Made by a program: the position numbers and the translations under genes. From contig JANWWS010000013.1 in the NCBI GenBank assembly GCA_025055765.1, positions 248,001 through 312,000 of the forward strand: a stretch of DNA of 64,000 nucleotides, written 5' to 3'. The notes below the pieces were generated by a model that was given only the letters and a program-made list of their open reading frames with translations, ran no database searches and had not been told where the DNA came from. Of the stretch, positions 35,791 to 43,432 are shown one piece after another; the stretch's first letter is position 1; each line of letters opens with the position of its first letter. This stretch comes from Leptospiraceae bacterium (lineage in GTDB: Bacteria; Spirochaetota; Leptospiria; Turneriellales; Turneriellaceae).

Positions 35791-36580
35791 AGGGTGGTTG
35801 AGGATCTTCTTTACGGCTGCGCCTGAGCCCAGGAGGGGGTGGGGCTAGATCATCCTGGGGTGGCCTGCGGTTTTTCGCCTCTTCTTCGTATTGTTTTATT
35901 CTCTGGAGTATTTCTTGTCTTTGTTCCCGAGGCAGATCCTTTGGGACTACCCTTTCTCGCTCGGCTTGCTTGAGAGCCTCATAGCGATCGTAATTCAACT
36001 CCCGGGGGGTTTTCAAGTCGGAATACCACCCCTCAAATGAGGTCTTTAAAATCCGCTCGCTTATGCCCAAAATGAGTCGCTCCTGGGCATTAAATTGAGA
36101 CTCAAAAGGCGGCAGACGAGGGGTCCAAGAAGTGTCAAAACGAATCGTACGATTCTCAAGCAGGATACTTTCGGCTTCTCCTAGTTCGCTAAACTTTAAA
36201 TGATTCACTCTTTGACGGATACTAACAATTAAGGTAAGCCAAAACTGCGTCGGCTGCCCTACATTATCAAAACTTACAGGATTTTCCTGGTAACTTTCCA
36301 CGGTTCCATAAAGCCAGAGATCCGCCTCGTCTTTTTCACGAGCAACTTTCAACCGGCCATCTAACTGGTAGGTGACTTGCAGGCGGTCCCTTAACCGGCG
36401 TACAAGGTCAGCCTGAAAGGTACGATTATCAAAATGATGGATGTAAATACTACGATATTTCAGGGGGATTACCTCCTCCCCATCTATAGAAGAGAGGGCC
36501 TCTTCTACCCCTCCTCTTTCTTGTGGGCTGCTACATTGAAACACAAATAAAAAATACACCAACGGAAACAGAAGACTCAT
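35777..36580 (-). CDS. LptE-like outer-membrane lipoprotein
   Basis: A 267-residue lipoprotein: signal peptide ending FVFQC (Cys16). The core IYIHHFDNRTFQADLVRRL...LKVAREKDEADLWLYGTV follows the LptE/lipoprotein pattern of a strand, an N-R-T turn, an amphipathic helix and a second strand. LptE plugs the LptD channel that puts lipopolysaccharide on the outer surface. The last 70 residues are charged and proline-rich (ending PPPGLRRSRKEDPQPPS), unusual for the family. LptD is not in the window. It is the last gene of a run with DUF4159 and the ACT protein. Confidence 0.7.
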   Translation of the reverse strand: MSLLFPLVYFLFVFQCSSPQERGGVEEALSSIDGEEVIPLKYRSIYIHHFDNRTFQADLVRRLRDRLQVTYQLDGRLKVAREKDEADLWLYGTVESYQENPVSFDNVGQPTQFWLTLIVSIRQRVNHLKFSELGEAESILLENRTIRFDTSWTPRLPPFESQFNAQERLILGISERILKTSFEGWYSDLKTPRELNYDRYEALKQAERERVVPKDLPREQRQEILQRIKQYEEEAKNRRPPQDDLAPPPPGLRRSRKEDPQPPSTNP

Positions 36581-36620
36581 CTAAGTTATTTCTTACCTTA
36601 TCAAAATTGCGGGGCCAATT

Positions 36621-37292
36621 TTACTTGCCGACAAGCCCTGCCGTAAGTGCGTAATAGAGTACATTGACCCCCATCTTTAAAGCAAGCTCATGTTTGTGAG
36701 GAGGAGTGTTGTGTACATCGATATCTTCCCATCCATCACCAAGATCCGTGTTATAGCCATAAAAAACCACAAGTCTACCATTTAGGAATATCCCATAAGC
36801 TTGGGGGGGGCCTCCATAGTGCTCATGGATTTTAGGTAAACAACCTGGCATATCATGGACGGTTCGAAAAATTACATGGCTACATGGGATTTCCTTTAAC
36901 GGAGAGTCAGGAAACAGCTGGTTTAATTCTTTACGGATATAGGGATCCATGCCAAAGTTGTCATCAGCGAAGAGAAAGCCACCCTCACGCAGGTAAGCTC
37001 GCAAATTCTCTCTTTCTTTTTCCGAGAATTCCAATTTGCCATGACCTGTGAAATAGATAATTGGGACAGTGCGGTAGCTGCCATCCTGTAGAGAGACCAC
37101 CTTTTCCCGAAGAGCCACACGAGCTCCCGTATCCCTTCGAAAAGCGGCAAGCAAGTTTGCTAGAGAAGAGGGATTTGAATACCAATCCCCCCCACCTGAA
37201 TACCGCAACCGGCCAATAGTTAGCTCTTGAGCATAAAGCAAGCCAGCAAGAGTAAGTAGTGTGCCTAGACTAGAGAACCTTACGCAGCTCAT
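36621..37292 (-). CDS. Exported DUF4159 protein
   Basis: A 223-residue protein. It begins with a signal peptide (MSCVRFSSLGTLLTLAGLLYA) and then DUF4159: LTIGRLRYSGGGDWYSNP, the IYFTGHG strand, LREGGFLFADDNFG and the GDGWEDIDVH end are all recognisable. DUF4159 resembles a glutamine-amidotransferase-like fold and often sits near MoxR/VWA gene sets; its function is unknown. A longer frame to 37367 exists, but the signal peptide favours ATG 37292, which overlaps the upstream gene by 23 bases. Confidence 0.8.
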   Translation of the reverse strand: MSCVRFSSLGTLLTLAGLLYAQELTIGRLRYSGGGDWYSNPSSLANLLAAFRRDTGARVALREKVVSLQDGSYRTVPIIYFTGHGKLEFSEKERENLRAYLREGGFLFADDNFGMDPYIRKELNQLFPDSPLKEIPCSHVIFRTVHDMPGCLPKIHEHYGGPPQAYGIFLNGRLVVFYGYNTDLGDGWEDIDVHNTPPHKHELALKMGVNVLYYALTAGLVGK

Positions 37293-37896
37293 CCAAAAGA
37301 CGAAGTCTATCATCACCCTCCAGGGCTTTGTTATTTTCATGCCTGATGTAGAAAATATCGTCGGCATCTTGGCCTATCATCCCGGCCTCGAGAGAGACAA
37401 TGTCTAAATGCAGTAAGTAAAGTACCTGGGCCACCTCCAATAGCAAACCCGGCCTATCTTTGGTTTTAATGCGCAATATGGCTAAATTTTTTTTGGGGCT
37501 TTCACTAATCTGAATCTGCGCCTTGCCCGCTTGGCTACGATGCGCCTTAAGTTTTTCTAATTTGTCGGGATATGAGGAGAGATAGTCTACCACAGAGAGA
37601 CGGTTGAGAAAAAGCTTTTCAAAGTCTTGTTGCAAAGATTTTATTTCGTCCGCATTTAAATTTTTTTCTTTGCTTTCAATCTCAAATTCATCTTGAACTT
37701 GACCATGTTCTGAGGTCTTAATCATAGCTCTCATGATATTCCAGTCGTGCACATAAAGCACAGCAGTGAGACGGTAAACTATGCCCTTTTCATCCTTAGC
37801 TTTTTTAACGAAAAGCTTACCCCGACCTTCTCCTGTCGCAACAAAACCTATTTCAAGATCCCCAATAGAATACATACTGGCACTGCCGGGATGCAT
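37270..37896 (-). CDS. Tandem ACT-domain protein resembling the C-terminus of GlnD
   Basis: A 208-residue protein with two ACT-type domains. The first (about 38-75) reads VYRLTAVLYVHDWNIMRAMI, and the second (about 140-190) ILRIKTKDRPGLLLEVAQVL, the same order and spacing as the C-terminus of GlnD (PII uridylyltransferase). No nucleotidyltransferase or HD domain is present. ACT domains sense amino acids such as glutamine. The window also encodes a PII protein that lacks the usual uridylylation Tyr, so a non-enzymatic nitrogen sensor is conceivable. ATG 37875 is an alternative start. It leads the run ACT - DUF4159 - LptE-like. Confidence 0.75.
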   Translation of the reverse strand: MHPGSASMYSIGDLEIGFVATGEGRGKLFVKKAKDEKGIVYRLTAVLYVHDWNIMRAMIKTSEHGQVQDEFEIESKEKNLNADEIKSLQQDFEKLFLNRLSVVDYLSSYPDKLEKLKAHRSQAGKAQIQISESPKKNLAILRIKTKDRPGLLLEVAQVLYLLHLDIVSLEAGMIGQDADDIFYIRHENNKALEGDDRLRLLDELRKVL

Positions 37897-37982
37897 TCCA
37901 TGGTTGCCACAAAATGTACATCATTTATTTCGCGTGTGGTTATAACTTTCCGTTGAGTGCTTAGACTTGTAACATTACTTGC

Positions 37983-38007
37983 TTTCGCCTCTTCTTTAGA
38001 GGCGAAA
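37983..38007. promoter_or_regulatory. Perfect 10-base inverted repeat between divergent genes
   Basis: TTTCGCCTCT-TCTTT-AGAGGCGAAA is a perfect inverted repeat with a 5-base loop. No T-run follows on either strand, so it does not look like an intrinsic terminator. It lies four bases before a TTGACA (38011-38016) that serves the downstream genes, a good place for an operator that would control the FlhB-like/HD-GYP unit. Confidence 0.5.
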
Positions 38008-38010
38008 TAC

Positions 38011-38039
38011 TTGACAAAATAAAATTTCACGGCTTTTCA
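38011..38039 (+). promoter_or_regulatory. Possible promoter of the FlhB-like/HD-GYP unit
   Basis: TTGACA (38011-38016) with a 17-base spacer and a weak -10 TTTTCA (38034-38039), five bases before the ATG at 38045. The geometry matches the other leaderless promoters in this window; the -10 itself is poor. Confidence 0.35.
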
Positions 38040-38044
38040 GCTTT

Positions 38045-38515
38045 ATGAGAAAGCTCTCTTATTGGCAACGGTTGGGACTGATCTTCTTTGCACTTATCCC
38101 CAACCTCAATACAGAAGCCCACGACAGATTTTTGGGTTTTCTTGTTTTTGAAAAAATACCGAAATCTCTAAATAAGTCACAAAAGCGAGAACTCGCCCTC
38201 CTCACCGCAAGCCTTTCCCCCACAGATAACCTCCAACTCATTGTAGAAATACGACATCCCCCTAAAGCCCTTGCCGCTTCCCTTAAGCTTGCCCATGCTT
38301 TAAGCCAGGAGCTTCGTCAACAAGGTTTTGCCTTGGACCAACTCGTTTTTTACCATAGTTTTTCACATAAAAAATGGTGGCAGGCCAATTTCATAGAAAA
38401 AACTCATGAGATCCCAAAACCCAAAGAAAATGTTCTATTGTGGGTTGCTGGCCTTTCCTTTTTAACGGGGGGAGGTGTTGTGGCTCTAGCTTTCATGTTA
38501 TTTCGACGCAAATGA
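38045..38515 (+). CDS. Exported protein with C-terminal membrane helix, unknown function
   Basis: A 156-residue protein with an N-terminal signal or anchor (about 7-25), a soluble alpha/beta domain and a C-terminal helix (about 131-152) before RRK. The domain (LQLIVEIRHPPK then a long helix ending QELRQQGFALDQLVFYHS) recalls the beta-alpha-beta pattern of OmpA-type or TPM-type domains, but I cannot assign it. Its stop overlaps the next ATG (ATGA). Cotranscription with a flagellar FlhB-like gene and an HD-GYP gene hints at a motility or c-di-GMP role. Confidence 0.65.
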   Translation: MRKLSYWQRLGLIFFALIPNLNTEAHDRFLGFLVFEKIPKSLNKSQKRELALLTASLSPTDNLQLIVEIRHPPKALAASLKLAHALSQELRQQGFALDQLVFYHSFSHKKWWQANFIEKTHEIPKPKENVLLWVAGLSFLTGGGVVALAFMLFRRK

Positions 38516-38796
38516 ATGACTTAGGTAAGAAAATTCTCTTAGCCTGCGCATTGAAGTACCACGCAGAGAAAAAGTTACCCATCCTCATTGCCCGTGGTGA
38601 GGGATATCTCGCTCAAAAAATAATAAATTTGGCACGAGAATATAATATCCCTGTCATGAAAGAAGAAGTAGAGGGCTTGGTCTGTGAACTGCAAAAATTA
38701 CCCCTAAAAAAGGAAATACCGCCAGAACTATACATGGCTGTGGCCAAGATCTATGCTTATCTTTACCTTGAGGGCAAGCTGAGGACCTCATTATGA
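38512..38796 (+). CDS. FlhB-like protein: C-terminal cytoplasmic domain only
   Basis: A 94-residue protein matching the cytoplasmic C-terminus of the flagellar export switch FlhB: ALKYHAEKKLPILIARGEGYLAQ, the NIPVMKEEVEGL segment, and the end PPELYMAVAKIYAYLY. The autocleavage NPTH motif and the membrane domain of FlhB are absent. Stand-alone proteins of this type (FlhX/YlqH) occur beside full FlhB in many bacteria and may take part in export switching. The frame is longer upstream, but ATG 38512 overlaps the previous stop and the next gene overlaps this one, forming a coupled three-gene unit. Confidence 0.8.
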   Translation: MNDLGKKILLACALKYHAEKKLPILIARGEGYLAQKIINLAREYNIPVMKEEVEGLVCELQKLPLKKEIPPELYMAVAKIYAYLYLEGKLRTSL

Positions 38797-39986
38797 AAGG
38801 GATTTGGGTCAGGGGACTTCGCCCGGGTATGGTTTTTAGTAAACCGGTATATATCGATAAGAATAACCTCTTGGTGAAAGCCTATGAGCCCATCACAGAA
38901 GCCGATATAAACCGTCTGGTAAAATGGGGCATTCGGGAGGTCTATTGCGACGGTGAGCTCGTAACCCAAGTTCAGATAGAGCCTACCCAGCAAGTATCAC
39001 CTGAAGAGGAAATCCTTGTGGAAAATGTAAAAAAAGGGATAAAACAGACCGTTAAGCAGCGCAGTAGCCTTGACCAACTCTTTGGTAACGGCGGAAAAAC
39101 CCTTCAAAGTGTCTATGAATATCTCGCAAAAGATACCGTAACTCAAATTTCCCCTGTTCGAGATCTCGCTGAGAAAATTATTACCACGATAGATAGCCAA
39201 ATTGGTCTTGTGATTTATGTATTGGAATACTTAAAAGAACCTAACCTCTACCGCCACGCGATTGCCAATGGGATCCTAGCCACCATACTAGGCCGGGGAT
39301 TAAATTTTTCTATCCCCAAAATGATAGAAATAATTTTTAGTATATTGCTTATGGATGTGGGTATGCTAAAAATATCAGCCTATCAAAACAAAAAAGAGGA
39401 TAGCCTTACCGCCCAAGAAAAATACGAAGTGCAAAAACACACTTTGCTAGGTTACCAAATTCTAACGGGGGTTGCCAAGATTAAGGCTAATTTGGCCGAA
39501 GTTGCTTTACAACACCATGAGCACTACGATGGCTCAGGCTACCCCCGCAAAATCAAAGGAAAAGATATGTCAGAGGCGTCGCGTTTGGCCTCCATTGTAG
39601 ACTCATATACCGCCATGATCGAACATAAACCTTACCGCAAAGCAAAACTCCCCTATGAGGCCATTCGCGAACTATTGACACTAGGTCTCTACCGATACGA
39701 TCCCGTCTACCTAAAAACATTTGTCGACCGGCTCTCTATGTATCCCCTCGGCTCGGTGGTGGAACTTTCCAATCGCTCTGTAGGGATCGTGGTTGCAAGC
39801 TCCCCTGGAAAACCCATTAGACCTGTGGTCCTGGCTGTCCGCAGTGACTTAGAAACACCATTTCCCAAAGCTAGGATTGAACCACTTGCTTTTCGCCCCG
39901 AACTCTTCATCACCCGCGCCCTAGAGCCAAGTGTAATCCGGCTCTCGGTAGCAGAGGAACTGGAAAAAGCTGCCCAACAATTTTAA
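38793..39986 (+). CDS. HD-GYP-domain protein with altered HD motif
   Basis: A 397-residue protein. Residues 1-60 are a DUF3391-like N-terminal domain (VRGLRPGMVFSKPVY). Residues about 120-330 are HD-GYP: His155, His216 in QKHTLLGYQIL, HHEHYDGSGYP (241-251) and Asp270. The central HD doublet is Met187-Asp188 (LLMDVGM) in place of HD, and the following Lys is Met. HD-GYP enzymes hydrolyse cyclic di-GMP with a two- or three-iron site; losing this His should remove or weaken one metal. It may act as a c-di-GMP receptor. It sits behind the FlhB-like gene, suiting motility control. It ends on a TTAA shared with the M23 gene. Confidence 0.85.
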   Translation: MKGIWVRGLRPGMVFSKPVYIDKNNLLVKAYEPITEADINRLVKWGIREVYCDGELVTQVQIEPTQQVSPEEEILVENVKKGIKQTVKQRSSLDQLFGNGGKTLQSVYEYLAKDTVTQISPVRDLAEKIITTIDSQIGLVIYVLEYLKEPNLYRHAIANGILATILGRGLNFSIPKMIEIIFSILLMDVGMLKISAYQNKKEDSLTAQEKYEVQKHTLLGYQILTGVAKIKANLAEVALQHHEHYDGSGYPRKIKGKDMSEASRLASIVDSYTAMIEHKPYRKAKLPYEAIRELLTLGLYRYDPVYLKTFVDRLSMYPLGSVVELSNRSVGIVVASSPGKPIRPVVLAVRSDLETPFPKARIEPLAFRPELFITRALEPSVIRLSVAEELEKAAQQF

Positions 39987-41698
39987 GGAGCAACTTCAAT
40001 TAATCCATGAAAATAAGAGCTGGGATTGCCTGAGCGGTCAAAAGCTCGCAGCGATATTGGTAAAATTATCCCCGCCAGATCTTGGCGAGGCTCAGCCTCA
40101 AAACCCGTGGGGAAAACAAAAGCCTGACGATCCTTATCATAATACACCCCCCAACGAAGCAGCTCCTTTTTCGTAAGCCTCCTACCCGCAAAGATGACCT
40201 CTACGTTTTCTTGATCCACCCCACTTTGAGCATCGCTCACAGGGACATATAACTGAATCTTGGAGAGGGGACCTGTGGCCCCTGCTACGCCCACACGTGG
40301 GGGTTCTCTGTCATCCGCAAGATATAGCCCTGCACTATCCCGTACATGGGTGCAATAAGCCCTGCGCTTTTCATCATAAAGCCGGCTCTGAAGACTCCCA
40401 CCTAAGTAAATCCCCCGCCTTTTTTTATAGGGCGAAAAAAGGCAAACCTCAAGTGTGGGTTTTTGGCTAGCACAGGTTAGACGAATATCATGGAGGCTAC
40501 CCCAGGCAACAAGACCCCGCCTCCTCGGAGGCCTACGTGAAAAATGACGGAAAGAGCAGGGACCTTCAAGAGGAGAGGAGCCCAGCTCGATATCCTTTTT
40601 TCTGTATAGTATTTTCTGGCCGGGCTGGTAGGGAAAGCTCACCTTGGTGGGTACGGGAGGTAGGGGCCTGTAACGGATAGGGATTTCCACAACACTCACA
40701 TTCTGGGATAAATCGGCTACGCGGATTTGGTAGTTGTGGATTTCCATAACGGGCCAGGTGGTGGGATCTACCTTGCCACCCCCAGCGTGGTAGCGGATCC
40801 AAGAGGGTGGCTTTCCCGGCCCGCTAAAGAAGAGCCTTACTGCATAGAAAGCCTGGGAGGAACTGCTTTTGCTTATATCATAGAGCCATTCTGGCTTTTC
40901 GCTTTCCACAAAATGAAAATAATCGAGACGCAGGTGAAAGAGAAGTTCTTGGTCATGGGATAGCCAGGCCTCTTGGATAGATAACGGATTTATGGAGTTA
41001 AATTCATCCCTTACTTGTATTACAAAGCCAAAGCGGCCATGGACCTCGAGTGGGGAACAACGATAAAAGCCTTCTTTTTCTTTTTGTGGTCTACATGAAT
41101 TTTTTCGCGAAGAAGGATAGACTTCGTCGTGATCAACACTCACCGCAATTATTTCCGGAAAAGATCTATCGAAATTACCATATCTGCTTTTTGATATGGG
41201 GTTGTGGAAAACCCCATCCGGCCACTCTATTTCATAATGCAGATGGCTTACCCCGCTTCCTTTTTCTCCTGCAAAGGCAATTGGCTCTCCAGGGTTTACC
41301 CAAATCCACTTTGGCGGAAAGATGAGGTGAAAACTTTGGCCTGGATGTAGGATTTCCATAATTTCAAAAGTTAGCTGTAGCTTTTTTCTTTCCCAAAATC
41401 TATGAAGGTGGGCGTATGTTACTCGGGGGCCATCTGCATGCCTAATGGTAATGGCTTGTCCAAAACCCTGGTTTTTAGAGCTGCCGCGGATCGACTCAAC
41501 CCAACCGGGGGCAAGGTTATACACCGTGAGGCCATTTTGGCCAAAGGTGCGCAGATCCACACCTCGATGAAGATGCCCGCGTCTAAGTTCCCCAAAAGAA
41601 CCCGAAATTCGCAAATAGATCTTTAAGGGCACAGGCAGATCTTGCCAAGACTGGGCCACAAGAGCTGAGCTTATCCAAAATACCAGGACAAGGCGCAC
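39983..41698 (-). CDS. Exported M23 (LytM-type) metallopeptidase
   Basis: A 571-residue protein with a signal peptide (MRLVLVFWISSALVA). Residues about 30-165 are the M23 domain with HxxxD His44-Asp48 (HLHRGVDL), YAHLH (95-99) and SHLHYE (151-156), so all zinc and catalytic residues look present. M23 enzymes cut peptidoglycan peptide bridges or act as their activators. The remaining 400 residues are beta-rich with no domain I recognise, unusually long for such a protein and perhaps an outer-membrane or substrate-binding part. The same architecture is common in spirochaete envelope proteins. Confidence 0.85.
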   Translation of the reverse strand: MRLVLVFWISSALVAQSWQDLPVPLKIYLRISGSFGELRRGHLHRGVDLRTFGQNGLTVYNLAPGWVESIRGSSKNQGFGQAITIRHADGPRVTYAHLHRFWERKKLQLTFEIMEILHPGQSFHLIFPPKWIWVNPGEPIAFAGEKGSGVSHLHYEIEWPDGVFHNPISKSRYGNFDRSFPEIIAVSVDHDEVYPSSRKNSCRPQKEKEGFYRCSPLEVHGRFGFVIQVRDEFNSINPLSIQEAWLSHDQELLFHLRLDYFHFVESEKPEWLYDISKSSSSQAFYAVRLFFSGPGKPPSWIRYHAGGGKVDPTTWPVMEIHNYQIRVADLSQNVSVVEIPIRYRPLPPVPTKVSFPYQPGQKILYRKKDIELGSSPLEGPCSFRHFSRRPPRRRGLVAWGSLHDIRLTCASQKPTLEVCLFSPYKKRRGIYLGGSLQSRLYDEKRRAYCTHVRDSAGLYLADDREPPRVGVAGATGPLSKIQLYVPVSDAQSGVDQENVEVIFAGRRLTKKELLRWGVYYDKDRQAFVFPTGFEAEPRQDLAGIILPISLRAFDRSGNPSSYFHGLIEVAP

Positions 41699-41740
41699 CA
41701 GTTTGCTTATCGGCAGCTAGGTGTCACCTGGAAAAGGGCC

Positions 41741-41768
41741 TTGACCTCAGGCCATCTTTTTCTATTTA
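41741..41768 (+). promoter_or_regulatory. Promoter giving a leaderless dienelactone-hydrolase mRNA
   Basis: TTGACC (41741-41746), a 16-base spacer and TATTTA (41763-41768) end five bases before ATG 41774. The first base of the mRNA would be at or next to the start codon. This supports ATG 41774 rather than the TTG at 41741, which is part of the -35 box. Confidence 0.55.
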
Positions 41769-41773
41769 GGCAT

Positions 41774-42451
41774 ATGGAAATCTGGGAAATCCCACTATCA
41801 AAGCGCCAACTTAGGGGTTATTTTTACAAAGCCGGTGATGGAAAAAAACCCGCTATTCTTTATCTACATGACCTCCTAGGTGTGCAAGAGACCACTCACG
41901 AGGCAGCCATGGCCCTTTCCCGGGAGGGGTTTCATGTATTAATTGTGGATCTTTTTTCGGGAGGTGGTATTGTCCCTTATTGCCTGCACTATGTTTTCAA
42001 TACTTTAACCTTGCTAAATGAAGAAAATTCCCCTGGTGTTCTGGAAGCCCGCGAGCTTGTAGGATTTTTGCGAAACCGGCCGGAAGTTGATGCACAGAGG
42101 CTTGGCTTTGTGGGTCAATGCTTGACTGGTGGTTATGCCCTACATGCAGCGCTATGGCCGGGAGTTCGTGCACCTGTGGTCTTCCATCATAGTTTAGGAC
42201 TTTGGGGAAGCGGTTTTCCCCAAAGCTGTGCGCAAAGGGTTGCTACTACTATCCAAGGCCACTTTTCCCATTTTGACATATTCTGCCCACCCTGGAGGAT
42301 TGCGGAACTAGAAAAACAGCTGGGAGAACGCTTAGAACGGCATGACTATCAATTGCCCCATGCCATTCCCCATCTTTTTTCTCGCACCGAGGAAGGTCGA
42401 CGAGCCTGGCACAACATGTTGCGCTTCTTTCATGAAAAATTAGGCTCCTAA
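41774..42451 (+). CDS. Dienelactone hydrolase-family protein
   Basis: A 225-residue alpha/beta hydrolase. The nucleophile is Cys116 in GQCLTGG, with likely partners Asp168 (HFDIF) and His200 (HAIPHLF), the Cys-Asp-His set of dienelactone hydrolases. LYLHDLLGV near residue 30 forms the oxyanion side. The true substrate is unknown, since many members act outside chlorocatechol breakdown. A dps gene follows after 54 bases with its own regulatory site. Confidence 0.82.
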   Translation: MEIWEIPLSKRQLRGYFYKAGDGKKPAILYLHDLLGVQETTHEAAMALSREGFHVLIVDLFSGGGIVPYCLHYVFNTLTLLNEENSPGVLEARELVGFLRNRPEVDAQRLGFVGQCLTGGYALHAALWPGVRAPVVFHHSLGLWGSGFPQSCAQRVATTIQGHFSHFDIFCPPWRIAELEKQLGERLERHDYQLPHAIPHLFSRTEEGRRAWHNMLRFFHEKLGS

Positions 42452-42463
42452 AAAATGGGCAAG

Positions 42464-42494
42464 TTTTAGAAATAGACTTAATCTATTTCAAAAA
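42464..42494. promoter_or_regulatory. Palindromic operator upstream of dps
   Basis: GAAATAGA-CTTAA-TCTATTTC is a perfect 8-base inverted repeat (42469-42489), extended by TTTT and AAAA on the two sides. Its AT-rich dyad and place before an iron-storage gene suggest a Fur/PerR-type site, although the sequence is not a textbook box. TAATCT (42479-42484) inside it could be the -10, so binding would block the promoter. A strong AAAGGAGG ribosome site follows. Confidence 0.6.
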
Positions 42495-42505
42495 AGGAGG
42501 ATTTC

Positions 42506-42982
42506 ATGGATATTGGAATTTCTGAAAAATATCGGGATGAGCTAGCCGAGGATTTGCGCAGGCTCTTGGCAGAAACCTATGCCCTTTACTTTAAGACCCA
42601 TTCCTATCATTGGAATGTCACGGGACCTCTGTTTGAGCCCCTTCACCGTCTATTCATGGTCCAATATACAGAACTATGGAATGCCATTGATCTCATTGCG
42701 GAGCGCATCCGCGCGCTTGGCCAATATGCTCCCCTCAGTCACCAGCAGCTGTTGGAGGCGAGCAGTATCCACAACGATGAGAGGGTACCTCCTGCACTGG
42801 AGATGGTGCACAACTTGCGCGTAGGACATGAAAACCTTATACGCACGACTAGGCAAATTTTACCTCGAGCAGAAGCTGCCCAAGATGCCGTTACCATTGA
42901 TTTACTCACGCAAAGATTGCATGCTCATGAGAAAAATGCTTGGATGTTACGCGCTATAGAAGAGGACCAAGGAAAACATTGA
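42506..42982 (+). CDS. dps: Dps-family ferritin-like DNA-binding/iron-storage protein
   Basis: A 158-residue Dps/miniferritin. KTHSYHWNVTGPLFEPLH holds the ferroxidase His residues and DLIAERIRALG the matching acidic residues of the neighbouring subunit; HEKNAWMLRA lies at the C-terminal helix. Dps forms a 12-subunit shell that oxidises iron with hydrogen peroxide and protects DNA. There is no long lysine-rich N-terminal tail, so direct DNA binding is uncertain. Strong ribosome site (AAAGGAGG, seven bases upstream) and an upstream palindrome suggest stress-regulated, high expression. Confidence 0.93.
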   Translation: MDIGISEKYRDELAEDLRRLLAETYALYFKTHSYHWNVTGPLFEPLHRLFMVQYTELWNAIDLIAERIRALGQYAPLSHQQLLEASSIHNDERVPPALEMVHNLRVGHENLIRTTRQILPRAEAAQDAVTIDLLTQRLHAHEKNAWMLRAIEEDQGKH

Positions 42983-43011
42983 CGGCCTGTTTAGGGCAGC
43001 AACTGTGACTT

Positions 43012-43428
43012 ATGTCTGAAGCAAAAGCTTGGCTGCTCACGCAGGCAGCCCCCGTGACGACAAATCCAGCTCCCCAAAGCCCGCAAGAGAGCGCAGCGCA
43101 ACCAAGCCCTTGGACCTCTTTGCTTTTTCCCGTACTACTTGTCGCTATTTTTTACTTTTTGCTAATTCGTCCCCAGCAAAAAAAAGAAAAAAAGCGCCAA
43201 GAGATGTTAAAGCAATTGGCCAAGGGGGACAAAGTACTTACTAGAGGAGGAATATGGGGGGTTGTCGTTGGTGTGCGTCAGGAGGAAGGAATTGCTGTCG
43301 TAAAAATTGCCGAGAATGTGAAAGTAGAGGTAGCTATCCAAGCCATTGAACTCGTTAATCCCTCTCCTGAAGAAGCGAAATCGGCAGGGGCAGAAGCTCC
43401 CAAGACCAAAGCAAGCCCAAAGAAATAA
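43012..43428 (+). CDS. yajC: Sec translocon accessory subunit YajC
   Basis: A 138-residue protein with one membrane helix (about 37-52) and the defining FLLIRPQQKKEKKRQEML segment, then KGDKVLTRGGIWGVV and a beta-rich end with a lysine/alanine-rich tail. YajC joins SecD-SecF in the holotranslocon. The N-terminal 35 residues are Pro/Ala/Gln-rich and longer than in E. coli. It starts the yajC - unknown - secD - secF run. Confidence 0.93.
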   Translation: MSEAKAWLLTQAAPVTTNPAPQSPQESAAQPSPWTSLLFPVLLVAIFYFLLIRPQQKKEKKRQEMLKQLAKGDKVLTRGGIWGVVVGVRQEEGIAVVKIAENVKVEVAIQAIELVNPSPEEAKSAGAEAPKTKASPKK

Positions 43429-43432
43429 GCCG

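Noticed and set aside
37848-38030. A 60-residue minus-strand frame between the ACT gene and 38045
   Set aside because: It overlaps the start of the ACT gene and the inverted repeat, and shows no domain or ribosome site.
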